Under the pieces are notes generated by a model, which saw only the letters and a list, made by a program, of their open reading frames with translations, ran no database searches and had not been told where the DNA came from. The position numbers and the translations under genes are program-made. Below are positions 25,518 through 33,439 of a stretch of DNA of 37,190 bases, one piece after another; position 1 is the stretch's first letter; every line of letters begins with the position of its first letter. The stretch is from an uncultured Parabacteroides sp. (GTDB lineage Bacteria > Bacteroidota > Bacteroidia > Bacteroidales > Tannerellaceae), in contig URGO01000010.1 of the NCBI GenBank assembly GCA_900547435.1, positions 1-37,190 on the forward strand, read 5' to 3'.

Positions 25518-25591
25518 ATGCCTATCTTCCGATTCGTTTATGCCTATCTTTAGCGGAGAAGATAGGCATAAACGAATCGGAAGATAGGCAT
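25518..25591. repeat. Perfect 33-bp inverted repeat in 22-nt register
   Basis: Arms 25518-25550 and 25559-25591 are exact reverse complements (33 of 33) around an 8-nt loop TAGCGGAG. Within it ATGCCTAT occurs at 25518 and 25540 and its complement ATAGGCAT at 25562 and 25584, all exactly 22 nt apart. It shares the 12-mer ATGCCTATCTTT with the array at 3094. It lies between the divergent queC and yqgE genes and has no T-run, so it is not an ordinary terminator. Confidence 0.9.
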
Positions 25592-25714
25592 GAATTTTCC
25601 TCAAGAACGAAAGAGATTGTTAAATCTACGGCAGAGGTGAAAAAAAGTTTCCAAATATTTGCATTTTTTGTTTTAGAGCCTTATCTTGTGCTACCTTTTA
25701 GGAATTAAACAAGA

Positions 25715-26320
25715 ATGAAGATGAAAAGTGAAAGTATATTTAAGGCTTTACCGAATAACCTGTCACCTCGTCCGGGTCGTTTATTGATTGCTGAGCCTCT
25801 GTTGAGAGATGTTTATTTCCATCGTTCGGTTGTTTTGCTGGTAGAACATTCAACAGAAGGAGGGTCGATGGGATTTATTTTAAATAAGAAAACGAAACTA
25901 ATGCTGAGCGATGCGGTGCCGGATTTTGCCCAAATCCCTGAAATACCGATTTATTTTGGAGGACCGGTAGCGGCCAATCGTCTGTTTTTTGTTCATTCTT
26001 TGGGGGATTTAATTGTGCCGAATACGTTAAAAATCAACGATCATCTTTATTTCGATGGTGATTTTGAGGCATTGAAAACATATATATTGTCTGGTTTTGA
26101 TATAGAAGGAAAAGTAAAGTTTTTTGTAGGGTATTCAGGTTGGGAGAATCATCAGCTTTCTAAAGAAATCAGGTCTCATTCATGGGTCGTAGGCCATTCG
26201 GACGATGAGCATGTCCTTTCTGAAAATGGTGATGCTTATTGGAAATCATCTGTTGTTAATTTAGGAGGTGATTATAAGAAGTTATGGAAATATTATCCTA
26301 AAGAGACTTATCTGAATTGA
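25715..26320 (+). CDS. YqgE/AlgH family protein
   Basis: 201-residue cytosolic protein of the UPF0301 (YqgE/AlgH, DUF179) family. The characteristic segments are RPGRLLIAEPLLRDVYFHRSV near the N-terminus (given by its ends), SMGFILNKKT, IYFGGPVAANRLFFVHS and KFFVGYSGWENHQL. The biochemical role of the family is not settled. It may start at 25715 or at the in-frame ATG at 25721. Its last 23 bp overlap the end of the convergent GNAT gene. Confidence 0.93.
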   Translation: MKMKSESIFKALPNNLSPRPGRLLIAEPLLRDVYFHRSVVLLVEHSTEGGSMGFILNKKTKLMLSDAVPDFAQIPEIPIYFGGPVAANRLFFVHSLGDLIVPNTLKINDHLYFDGDFEALKTYILSGFDIEGKVKFFVGYSGWENHQLSKEIRSHSWVVGHSDDEHVLSENGDAYWKSSVVNLGGDYKKLWKYYPKETYLN

Positions 26321-26834
26321 TTTTCTGTACCATAGCTACATCCGTATATCCATTCTGAGTGAGCAGCCATTCCTTGAATATTCCATGACGGACAAAGCCG
26401 GATTTGTTGAATAATCGCAGGGAGGCTTTGTTCTCAAGGGGAATATAAGCATATAGTTGATGTAGTTTGAGAAATGAAAAGGCATATTCCTGTAAAGATT
26501 GTAAGGCCATATAGCCAAATCCTTGGCATTGAAAAGGTGTGTCAATGAGGATTCCTACGGCTGCTCGCCGATGGTGCGGGTCGAAGTCGAATAGGTCAGC
26601 CAAACCGATAGGAGTATGTGTTTCGGTTTGCTCAATCATGAATCGAACTTGATGGATTTCATAAATATCCCGATGTGACTCGGCAATGTATTCCCGGATG
26701 ATGAATTTGGAAAAGGGAGCAAGCGTACTTCCGTATTGCCAGATATCAGTATTGTTTTCCCAGCGATAGAGAATTTCCAAATCTTCTGGCTCCAAGGCCC
26801 TTAGTAGGATGGATGAGTTGCGCAATAGTGTCAT
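26298..26834 (-). CDS. GNAT family N-acetyltransferase
   Basis: 178-residue acetyl-CoA-dependent acyltransferase of the RimJ/RimL or SpeG-like group. The start LRALEPEDLEILYRWENN is typical, the acetyl-CoA loop lies around GILIDTPFQCQGFGYMALQ, and the end motif LRLFNKSGFVRHGIFKEW fits the fold. The substrate could be a protein N-terminus, an amine or an antibiotic; none can be chosen. It overlaps the upstream glycosyltransferase by 4 bp (ATGA), so it belongs to a recR-glycosyltransferase-GNAT operon. Confidence 0.9.
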   Translation of the reverse strand: MTLLRNSSILLRALEPEDLEILYRWENNTDIWQYGSTLAPFSKFIIREYIAESHRDIYEIHQVRFMIEQTETHTPIGLADLFDFDPHHRRAAVGILIDTPFQCQGFGYMALQSLQEYAFSFLKLHQLYAYIPLENKASLRLFNKSGFVRHGIFKEWLLTQNGYTDVAMVQKINSDKSL

Positions 26835-28003
26835 TTCCCCGGCGAGATTAAGCGATTGTTATTTGTGTTATAGATGTGATAAGTCATCCGTTTGTCCGGC
26901 ATGATGTCCATCAGGAGAAACATTTGTTCGAACCGAACATCAGGATAAACAAATACGATATCGGTGAAACGGTTCATCTGATTCTTTCGGCAAACGGCTG
27001 AAGTGATACGCTCTTCATTCAGATTCCAAAGGTTGACATGTTCGCATTTCGGAAAATGAGAGATGATAACTTTCTTTGCTTCAGAGAATGATTCTTTATG
27101 GCAAACAACAAGTAGTCTGCGATGCCTGATGTTACGTTGCTTTTTGCCGAACAAATTAGTGAACGATGCCAAAGCAGCTCTTAACAAAACAGCTGTTTTG
27201 ATGGCTGCATAGAGTAAAGGTGATGCTTCCGGATAGTGCTTCTTGTAAAAGATGAGCATGGCTCCATAAAAACGTTTCAAGAAACGGTAAGAGACTTTTT
27301 GTGTACTTTCTCCTTTGTAATGGAGCATCCGTTCAGGCATATAATAATTCTTGTAACCGGCTTGGATAAATCGGTAGGAAAGGTCGATGTCTTCTCCGTA
27401 CATGAAGAAACTTTCGTCCAAGAGTCCGATTTTGTTCAATGCGTCATGCCGCATCAACATGAAAGCTCCGCACAAAACATCAACCTCGTGCTGTTCATCG
27501 GGTGACAAGTAGGGCAGGGCATAACTTGCATATTTGGGTGACTCGGGGAATAGTTTGGAAAGTCCAAATAGTTTGCAGAACGAGACCCACGGAGTCGGGA
27601 AAGATCGTTTGCTTTCGGCCAAAAATATTCCATTCCCATTAAGCATCTTCAATCCTAAAGCTCCGGCTTCCGGATGTTCGTCCATGAAATAACAGAGGCT
27701 TCGCAAAGACTCTTCGCCGATTACCGTATCCGGATTCAGCATCAAGACGTATTCGCCTTTGCAGATACGAAATGCCCGGTTGTTGGCTTTGGCGAATCCG
27801 GTATTTTCCTGATTTTCGATAAAGTTGACATCCGGGAACAAAGGACGCAGGTATTCTATAGAACCATCTGTCGATTGATTGTCTACTACATATATATCTA
27901 CTTCCATACCTCGTGTAGCTGCTCGTACCGAATAGAGGCATTGTTCCAGAAAGTATTTTACATTGTAATTAACAATCACGATAGATAATTGAGTCTCGTA
28001 CAT
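26831..28003 (-). CDS. GT2 family glycosyltransferase
   Basis: 390-residue glycosyltransferase with the GT-A fold at the N-terminus: LSIVIVNYNVKYFLEQCL, the VVDNQSTDGS nucleotide-sugar segment and LMLNPDTV at the DxD position. EDIDLSYRF is the usual acceptor-side motif. It resembles rhamnosyltransferases of the WbbL type. About 90 extra C-terminal residues (from about 300) with a basic start (GKKQRNIRHRR) are unusual. They may be a separate small domain. A cell-surface glycan is the likely product. It lies 12 bp after recR. Confidence 0.92.
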   Translation of the reverse strand: MYETQLSIVIVNYNVKYFLEQCLYSVRAATRGMEVDIYVVDNQSTDGSIEYLRPLFPDVNFIENQENTGFAKANNRAFRICKGEYVLMLNPDTVIGEESLRSLCYFMDEHPEAGALGLKMLNGNGIFLAESKRSFPTPWVSFCKLFGLSKLFPESPKYASYALPYLSPDEQHEVDVLCGAFMLMRHDALNKIGLLDESFFMYGEDIDLSYRFIQAGYKNYYMPERMLHYKGESTQKVSYRFLKRFYGAMLIFYKKHYPEASPLLYAAIKTAVLLRAALASFTNLFGKKQRNIRHRRLLVVCHKESFSEAKKVIISHFPKCEHVNLWNLNEERITSAVCRKNQMNRFTDIVFVYPDVRFEQMFLLMDIMPDKRMTYHIYNTNNNRLISPGK

Positions 28004-28015
28004 AGTTCAGTCTAC

Positions 28016-28633
28016 TTAAAGTTTAATGGAATCATTGAAGCTTGTTCGGTTCAGTATGGAACGTCCCAAGGTTACTTCGTCGGCATATTCTATTTCGTCT
28101 CCGATAGAAACGCCTCTGGCAATTACACTTACCTTTACCGGGTAGGCGGATAGTTTACGATAGATGAAGAAGTTGGTCGTATCGCCTTCCATGGTTGTAC
28201 TTAAAGCTAAAATGACCTCTTTTACCTCTCCGCTTGCAACACGTGTTACCAAGCTATCTATTTGCAAATCACTGGGGCCGATACCGTCCATAGGTGAAAT
28301 AATTCCTCCTAACACATGATAAACGCCTTTGAATTGTCCGGTGTTTTCAATGGCCATGACCTCTTTGATGTTCTCGACAACACAGACTAAAGAGTGGTCG
28401 CGAGTCGGGTTGGCGCATATCGGGCATATATCATCATCGCAAATGTTGTGACACGTCCGGCAATATTTTACATCACGGCGTAATGCAACCAATGCACTGG
28501 CAAAGTTCTCGGTGTATGACGGGTCACGTCTGAGCATATATAATGCTAACCTCAGTGCTGTTTTTCGTCCGATACCAGGAAGTGTAGCCAGTTCGTTCAC
28601 GGCATTTTCTAATAAAGCGGAAGGATATTTCAT
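28016..28633 (-). CDS. recR: Recombination mediator protein RecR
   Basis: Works with RecO (and RecF) to load RecA on gapped DNA. The 205-residue protein has the N-terminal helix-hairpin-helix (LATLPGIGRKTALRLAL), a four-cysteine zinc finger with C58, C61, C70 and C73, a Toprim domain (LVCVVENIKEVMAIENT) and a C-terminal Walker B-like segment. Length is normal. It begins the recR-glycosyltransferase-GNAT group. Confidence 0.97.
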   Translation of the reverse strand: MKYPSALLENAVNELATLPGIGRKTALRLALYMLRRDPSYTENFASALVALRRDVKYCRTCHNICDDDICPICANPTRDHSLVCVVENIKEVMAIENTGQFKGVYHVLGGIISPMDGIGPSDLQIDSLVTRVASGEVKEVILALSTTMEGDTTNFFIYRKLSAYPVKVSVIARGVSIGDEIEYADEVTLGRSILNRTSFNDSIKL

Positions 28634-28656
28634 GTAGTGAGAATGAAAAATAGAGT

Positions 28657-28715
28657 ATGAAGAATTAAAAATGAAGAAATCATGTGCAATAGATTCTTCA
28701 TTCCTAATTCTTCAT
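28657..28715 (-). terminator. Imperfect inverted repeat after fabD
   Basis: 22-nt arms (28657-28678 and 28694-28715) pair with two mismatches around a 15-nt loop. The arms are made of repeated ATGAAGAA / TTCTTCAT blocks. It lies 9 bp after the fabD stop and upstream of recR. A terminator or mRNA-end element for fabD is likely; similar AATTCTTCATTC-type spacers are common in Bacteroidales. Confidence 0.5.
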
Positions 28716-28724
28716 TCTTTATTA

Positions 28725-29606
28725 TTATTGTTTGCCTTCGGTAGTAACTTCTTTGTTAATCTTCTTGATCAATCCTTGAAGAACGGCTCCCGGACCTAAT
28801 TCTACGAAGTGGGTAGCCCCATCGGCAATCATGTTTTGTACAGATTGAGTCCAACGTACCGGAGCGGTCAGTTGGGCAATCAGATTAGCCTTAATAGTAT
28901 CCGGGCAAGTTTCTGCCTTTGTGCTTACATTTTGATAAACAGGACAAATCGGCTTGTGGAAATTAGTTGACTCGATAGCTGCAGCCAGTTCTGCACGAGC
29001 CGGTTCCATCAGCGGAGAATGGAACGCGCCGCCCACTTTCAGTTTTAAAGCACGTTTAGCTCCGGCGGCCAACATTTTTTCGCAAGCGGCATCGATTCCG
29101 GGGATTGTTCCGGAAATAACCACTTGTCCCGGACAATTGTAGTTGGCACATACCACGGTTTCTCCCTCGATAGTTGCACAGATTTCCTCAACTTTAGCAT
29201 CAGGCAAAGCCAATACGGCCGCCATTGTAGAGGGTGTCATTTCGCAGGCTTTTTGCATAGCCATCGCACGTTTGGATACCAAAACCAAACCATCTTCGAA
29301 CGATAAAGCACCTGCTGCAACCAATGCGGAAAACTCTCCCAACGAATGCCCTGCCGTCATGTCAGGCTGGAATTCTTCGCCTAATGTCTTGGCTAAAATA
29401 ACAGAATGCAGGAAGATGGCAGGCTGTGTTACTTTGGTCTGCTTCAAATCTTCGTCCGTTCCGGCAAACATCAGGTCTGTAATACGGAAACCTAAAATGT
29501 CATTTGCCTTTTCAAACATCTCTTTTGCCAGCGGATTGTTATCGTACAGGTCCTTGCCCATACCTACAAACTGAGCACCTTGCCCAGGAAATACATACGC
29601 TTTCAT
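28725..29606 (-). CDS. fabD: Malonyl-CoA:ACP transacylase
   Basis: Loads malonate from CoA onto acyl carrier protein for fatty acid synthesis. The 293-residue protein begins FPGQGAQFVGMG and has the active-site serine S88 in GHSLGEFSAL. The catalytic histidine lies in GGAFHSPLMEPAR, and VELGPGAVLQGL is near the end. The ATG at 29606 (MKAYVFPGQG) is chosen over an upstream in-frame codon at 29648 because the family starts here and a promoter element overlaps the longer reading. Confidence 0.97.
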   Translation of the reverse strand: MKAYVFPGQGAQFVGMGKDLYDNNPLAKEMFEKANDILGFRITDLMFAGTDEDLKQTKVTQPAIFLHSVILAKTLGEEFQPDMTAGHSLGEFSALVAAGALSFEDGLVLVSKRAMAMQKACEMTPSTMAAVLALPDAKVEEICATIEGETVVCANYNCPGQVVISGTIPGIDAACEKMLAAGAKRALKLKVGGAFHSPLMEPARAELAAAIESTNFHKPICPVYQNVSTKAETCPDTIKANLIAQLTAPVRWTQSVQNMIADGATHFVELGPGAVLQGLIKKINKEVTTEGKQ

Positions 29607-29645
29607 TGTTCTATAATTTTCTAATTTTAGTTTTTTAAGACGCTG

Positions 29646-29653
29646 CAAAGGTA
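29646..29653 (-). promoter_or_regulatory. -7 promoter element for fabD
   Basis: Minus-strand TACCTTTG, exact TAnnTTTG, 40 bp upstream of the fabD ATG. It fixes the shorter start. Confidence 0.55.
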
Positions 29654-29694
29654 ATAAATCTTCGAATAATGTGCGTATAATTCATTTCAAATTG

Positions 29695-29702
29695 TATCTT
29701 TG
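29695..29702 (+). promoter_or_regulatory. -7 promoter element for tatAC
   Basis: TATCTTTG, exact TAnnTTTG, 56 bp upstream of the tatA ATG. Confidence 0.55.
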
Positions 29703-29757
29703 TGCCCGTTGAAAGAAAAATAAATGAACAATTTAAAACAATTTAATTTACTATATC

Positions 29758-29961
29758 ATGGATAATTTATTATTTATCGGTAATTTAGGTACTGGCGAGA
29801 TTATTATTATCGCCATCATTGTGTTGTTGTTATTCGGTGGAAAGAAGATTCCCGAACTGATGAAAGGTTTGGGTAAAGGAGTGAAAAACTTTAAGGACGG
29901 CGTGAAAGGCTTGGAGGACGACATCAAGATTGATGATACTGATACTACTAAGAAGCAATAA
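29758..29961 (+). CDS. tatA: Twin-arginine translocase subunit TatA
   Basis: Pore-forming Tat component (67 residues). One N-terminal membrane helix (about 12-27, GEIIIIAIIVLLLFGG) is followed by the hinge GGKKIPELMKGLGKG and an amphipathic helix with GVKNFKDGVKG, then an acidic/basic tail. This is the standard TatA/TatE layout. It lies 6 bp before tatC. No tatB is present, as is usual for this lineage, so TatA probably serves both roles. Confidence 0.95.
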   Translation: MDNLLFIGNLGTGEIIIIAIIVLLLFGGKKIPELMKGLGKGVKNFKDGVKGLEDDIKIDDTDTTKKQ

Positions 29962-29967
29962 AGCCTG

Positions 29968-30798
29968 ATGGAAGAGCAACAAGATGAAATGTCATTCTGG
30001 TATCACCTGTAAGATCTTCGTTGGACTCTACTCCGTATTGTTATAGCGCTTTTTGTCTTTACGATTGCGGCATTCTCTGTAATGCCGTGGTTGTTTGACC
30101 ATGTGGTGATGGCACCGCGCTATGCCGACTTCCTGACTTATCAGGCCATGTGCAAGTTAAGCTCTATCTTTTCTTTGCTGCCCGATTTCTGTAATCAGGA
30201 TTTTCATATTGATGTGGTGAATATTAAGTTGGCATCGCAGTTCTTTACCCACATGACGACTTCTTTCTGGCTGGCGGTATTGTTGACATTCCCTTATACT
30301 ATGTATGAGATTTGGAAGTTTGTCAGTCCGGCCTTGTATGAGAATGAGAAAAAGAATGTACGTTGGGTTTTCCTTTGCGGAACGATTATGTTCTTCTTGG
30401 GTTGTGCCATAGGTTACTTATTGGTATTCCCGATGACATTACGTTTCTTGGCTACGTACCAGCTGAGTCCGACCATTATCGAGCAAGTCTCCTTAGAGTC
30501 TTATATGGATAACTTCCTGATGTTGATATTCGTCATGGGAGTTGTTTTTGAGATGCCTTTGGTGTCTTGGCTTTTGTCGCAGATTGGTGTGTTGAACCGT
30601 TCATTCTTTCATAAGTACAGGCGTCATGCCATTGTTGCATTATTGATAGGAGCGGCTTTCATTACGCCAAGTAGTGATCCGTTTACATTGGGAATTGTCT
30701 TTTTCCCGCTTTATGGGTTGTATGAGTTAAGTGCTTTCTTTGTGAAACCGGCTCCGCCAGAAGAAGAGGAGGAGGAATTGGAAGAACAAGGGGCATGA
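29968..30798 (+). pseudogene. tatC: Twin-arginine translocase TatC, interrupted by an in-frame TAA
   Basis: TatC is the signal-peptide receptor of the Tat pathway, with six membrane helices. The gene starts with ATG 29968 (MEEQQDEMSFWYHL). A TAA at 30010-30012 is codon 15, exactly inside the conserved HLxELR motif (here HL-stop-DLRWTLLRIV). The frame then continues unbroken through the six-helix core to 30798, with FPYTMYEIWKFVSPALYENE and the late segment AFITPSSDPFTLG. GAA to TAA is the simplest origin because HLEDLR or HLEELR is usual. The next ATG is at 30082, which would lose the motif and the first helix, so a working TatC is unlikely unless the stop is an error or is read through. The acidic C-terminal tail is EEEEEELEEQGA-like. 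Confidence 0.93.
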
Positions 30799-30830
30799 GC
30801 GAATAATTTGTAAACTCGAATGGATAAATG

Positions 30831-30870
30831 AAATGTATCGGCTGGTTGATTCGGCCGATACATTTTTTTT
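30831..30870. terminator. Terminator after tatC, shared with pepD
   Basis: A perfect 12-bp stem (30831-30842 with 30854-30865, AAATGTATCGGC / GCCGATACATTT) with an 11-nt loop, followed by a run of eight T on the plus strand. The genes on both sides end towards it. Confidence 0.85.
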
Positions 30871-30886
30871 AAGTATAACTTACCTT

Positions 30887-32350
30887 TTACTTTTCCGGAA
30901 TATTTTTCAGCAGTTCCAATAAATGGCTCCACCACATCCCGACGGTCTTGATTTCAATGCGTTCGTTGGGCGAATGCACGTCGCGAAGAGTCGGACCGAA
31001 TGAAATCATATCCAGATGCGGGTATTTTTCCAGGAAGAGTCCGCATTCCAGACCTGCGTGGATTGCCATGATTTCCGGTTGTTTATGGAATAACTTCTCA
31101 TAAGTCGCTTGGGCGATTTTTAAGATGGCAGAATCCGGATTGGGCGCCCATCCCGGATAGCCGTCTCCATGAGAAACTTGTGCTCCTGCCAGTAAGAAGG
31201 TTGCTGCTACTTGATTAGCAACCATTTCTTTGCATGATTCGATGGAACTACGTTGGCTGGTTCCCACTAAAATAGTGTTATCTTCTTTCATTTTTATGGA
31301 AGCTAAATTGGTAGAAGTTTCAACCAATCCTTCGATGTCATGGCTCATGCCGATTACTCCGTGAGGGCAAGCCATCATAGCATTGATTACATGCTCAGCA
31401 GTAGCCTGGTCAATGTAACATTTAGGTTGGTCGGTCGATTCCATAATCAGACGGACATCTTTATCTACATGCTTCAATTCGTTTTCGATATCAGCCGTGA
31501 AATGATTTAGCAACACACGAACGTTTTCTTTGTCTTCAGAGCGCAATCCGATAATGCCATGTGCTTCGCGGGCAATAGCATTACGCAGGTTTCCTCCGTC
31601 TACTGAACACAAGGTGAAATCATAGCCTTTTTTCTTTAACAGATAAAGGAAGCGGAACAGAATCTTGTTGGCGTTACCTAATCCTTTGTGGATATCACCG
31701 CCGGAATGTCCGCCTTTTAGTCCGACTACATCGATACGGAAATAAAGACGGTCAGCCAAAGCCTCTTGTGGCTGATAATGGAACAGGGCTTGAGTATCTT
31801 TTCCTCCGGCGCATCCCATGAAGATTTGTCCTTCGTCTTCACTATCCATATTCAGCAGAATATGTCCGGTCATAAAACCCTCTTGAATAGCTTTTGCTCC
31901 GGTCAGTCCGGTTTCTTCGTCTATGGTAAACAGGCATTCGATGGGGCCGTGTTCGATATCATCAGAAGCCAGCAATGCCAGTTCGGCAGCCATACCGATA
32001 CCGTTATCAGCTCCTAAAGTAGTTCCATTGGCGCGCAGCCAGTCTCCGTCCACAATTGTTTCGATGGGATCGTTGTCAAAGTCATGCTTGGTATCGTTGT
32101 TTTTTTCGCATACCATATCCATATGTGATTGCAGGATGACCGTTTGCCGATTTTCCATGCCGGGGGTTGCCGGCTTCGACATAAGAATATTTCCTACTTG
32201 GTCTTTTTTGATATTCAGATTATGCTTCTTGGCAAATGCTTCCAAATAAGCAATGATTTTCCCTTCTTTCTTGGAAGGGCGTGGAACCTGTGTAATCTCA
32301 TAAAAATGCTTCCACACGATTCCTGGTTGCAAGTCTGTAATTTTCACCAT
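30887..32350 (-). CDS. pepD: Aminoacyl-histidine dipeptidase (M20 family)
   Basis: Zinc dipeptidase that splits dipeptides with a broad preference, including Xaa-His (487 residues). Metal ligands are visible in SHMDMV (H76 and D78), the bridging D115 in GADNGIG, and catalytic/ligand glutamates E145 and E146 in DEETGLTG. The lid domain begins near LKGGHSGGDIHKGLGNA. The late MISFGPTLRDVHSPNERI segment supplies the last histidine. There is no signal peptide, so it acts in the cytosol. Confidence 0.95.
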   Translation of the reverse strand: MVKITDLQPGIVWKHFYEITQVPRPSKKEGKIIAYLEAFAKKHNLNIKKDQVGNILMSKPATPGMENRQTVILQSHMDMVCEKNNDTKHDFDNDPIETIVDGDWLRANGTTLGADNGIGMAAELALLASDDIEHGPIECLFTIDEETGLTGAKAIQEGFMTGHILLNMDSEDEGQIFMGCAGGKDTQALFHYQPQEALADRLYFRIDVVGLKGGHSGGDIHKGLGNANKILFRFLYLLKKKGYDFTLCSVDGGNLRNAIAREAHGIIGLRSEDKENVRVLLNHFTADIENELKHVDKDVRLIMESTDQPKCYIDQATAEHVINAMMACPHGVIGMSHDIEGLVETSTNLASIKMKEDNTILVGTSQRSSIESCKEMVANQVAATFLLAGAQVSHGDGYPGWAPNPDSAILKIAQATYEKLFHKQPEIMAIHAGLECGLFLEKYPHLDMISFGPTLRDVHSPNERIEIKTVGMWWSHLLELLKNIPEK

Positions 32351-32454
32351 TTTGAACGTTGTTTATAAAGTTAATATATCTCATCAAATCGGGATTTTAT
32401 CGAAAAAAAGTAGAATTAAATCGGAAAAAACTACTTTATAATCGGTGAAACCCT

Positions 32455-32462
32455 TATATTTG
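32455..32462 (+). promoter_or_regulatory. -7 promoter element for the small membrane gene
   Basis: TATATTTG, exact TAnnTTTG, 20 bp before the ATG at 32483. Confidence 0.5.
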
Positions 32463-32482
32463 CGTTCACAAATATAGAGAAA

Positions 32483-32701
32483 ATGCTAAAAACGTTATTA
32501 CTTACAGTCATAATTATTGCTATTTGTGTAGTTTTACTCTGCATAAAAGTCATTTTAGTGAAGGGCGGACGTTTCCCGAATACGCATATCGAAGGGAATA
32601 AAGGGCTGCGCAAGAAAGGTATTTATTGTGCAAAAACAGAAGACAGGCTGCAAGTTCAGCATCAGAATCTATATGATAGGATGAAAAAGGAACAAATGTA
32701 A
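32483..32701 (+). CDS. Small single-helix membrane protein, unknown
   Basis: 72 residues. One N-terminal membrane helix (about 3-28, LLLTVIIIAICVVLLCIKVILV) is followed by a conserved-looking cytosolic tail with GGRFPNTHIEGNKGLRKKGI and a single Cys in YCAKTEDR. The motif pattern resembles a small protein often found beside ompH/skp genes in Bacteroidales, but no function is known. It lies 38 bp before the OmpH-like gene and probably shares its mRNA. Confidence 0.8.
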   Translation: MLKTLLLTVIIIAICVVLLCIKVILVKGGRFPNTHIEGNKGLRKKGIYCAKTEDRLQVQHQNLYDRMKKEQM

Positions 32702-32739
32702 AAGTGGACATTTATTGATATAAATAAAAAAGATAATAT

Positions 32740-33345
32740 ATGAAGAACGTTAACTACATTGTCAACGGTATATTAGCAATTGCCGTTGTGATTCTTTTTG
32801 TGATGCAATTCTCTGGTAAGAAAGAGGCGAACGTGGTGAAACCTATGACAAGCGAAGGTGATTCTCCGACAGGAGTTTTACCGGTTGCGTATGTCAATGT
32901 TGATTCGCTTTTGGAGAACTACAATTATGCTAAAGATTTGAATGAAATCATCTTGAAAAAGGCTGAGAGTTCGAGGGCCAGTGTAAATCAAAAAGCGGCT
33001 TCTTTGCAGAAAGAGATGGAGGAATTTCAGCGTAAGATTACCAATAATGCATTTTTAACTCAGGAAAGAGCGGAACAGGAGCAACAACGCTTGTTGAATA
33101 AACGTCAGGAATTACAGGATTTGGATACACGCCTGTCGCAGGAATTGATGACCGAGCAACAGAAATTGAATGAGCAATTGCGTGATTCAATTGTTGGACA
33201 ATTGAAAGTGTTCAACCAAAGCCGTGGATTCCAGGTGGTTTTCAGCAATACGGCGGGCGATAATATCTTGTTGGCCAATGATGCTTACGATATCACGGCC
33301 GAATTATTGGAATATTTGAATAAGAATTACGCAAACAATAAATAA
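32740..33345 (+). CDS. OmpH/Skp family periplasmic chaperone
   Basis: 201 residues. An N-terminal membrane anchor or signal sequence (about 6-24, YIVNGILAIAVVILFVMQF) precedes the Skp-type core: VAYVNVDSLLENYNYAK, a long charged coiled coil (about 65-145, rich in Gln and Glu), and the closing segment GFQVVFSNTAGDNILLANDAYDIT, here named by its ends. Proteins of this family hold unfolded outer-membrane proteins in the periplasm. A membrane-anchored form is common in Bacteroidetes. Confidence 0.92.
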   Translation: MKNVNYIVNGILAIAVVILFVMQFSGKKEANVVKPMTSEGDSPTGVLPVAYVNVDSLLENYNYAKDLNEIILKKAESSRASVNQKAASLQKEMEEFQRKITNNAFLTQERAEQEQQRLLNKRQELQDLDTRLSQELMTEQQKLNEQLRDSIVGQLKVFNQSRGFQVVFSNTAGDNILLANDAYDITAELLEYLNKNYANNK

Positions 33346-33360
33346 GCACTTTTCATTTAT

Positions 33361-33385
33361 CCGACCTTTTCCAAAAAAAGGTTGG
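33361..33385 (+). terminator. Hairpin after the OmpH-like gene
   Basis: A 10-bp stem (33361-33370 with 33376-33385, CCGACCTTTT / AAAAGGTTGG, one G-T pair) with a 5-nt loop, directly after the stop at 33345 and just before a second, stronger hairpin. Confidence 0.5.
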
Positions 33386-33394
33386 GAATTTTAG

Positions 33395-33439
33395 AAAACT
33401 GAGTGCATCTTTTGTCCGAAAAGATGCACTCAGTTTTTT
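33395..33439. terminator. Strong bidirectional terminator, OmpH-like gene / sbcC
   Basis: A perfect 19-bp stem (33395-33413 with 33419-33437) with a 5-nt loop GTCCG, followed by TTTTTT on the plus strand and preceded by AAAA on that strand for the other direction. Core CTGAGTGCATCTTTT. It lies exactly at the junction of the two convergent genes, overlapping the last base positions of sbcC. Confidence 0.9.

Noticed and set aside
25439..25708. An 89-codon open frame between queC and yqgE
   Set aside because: It covers the queC promoter, the riboswitch-like motif and the whole inverted repeat, so it is an accident of open frame.
92..30798. Stop codon reassignment or programmed read-through explaining the four in-frame stops
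   Set aside because: TAA and TGA both end intact neighbouring genes at the expected family length, the four stops are of two kinds, and their following bases share no read-through context.
33361..33437. A 22-nt array after the OmpH-like gene
   Set aside because: The core CATCTTTT / AAAAGATG resembles the arrays, but spacings are 19 and 24 and two ordinary terminator hairpins explain the region.
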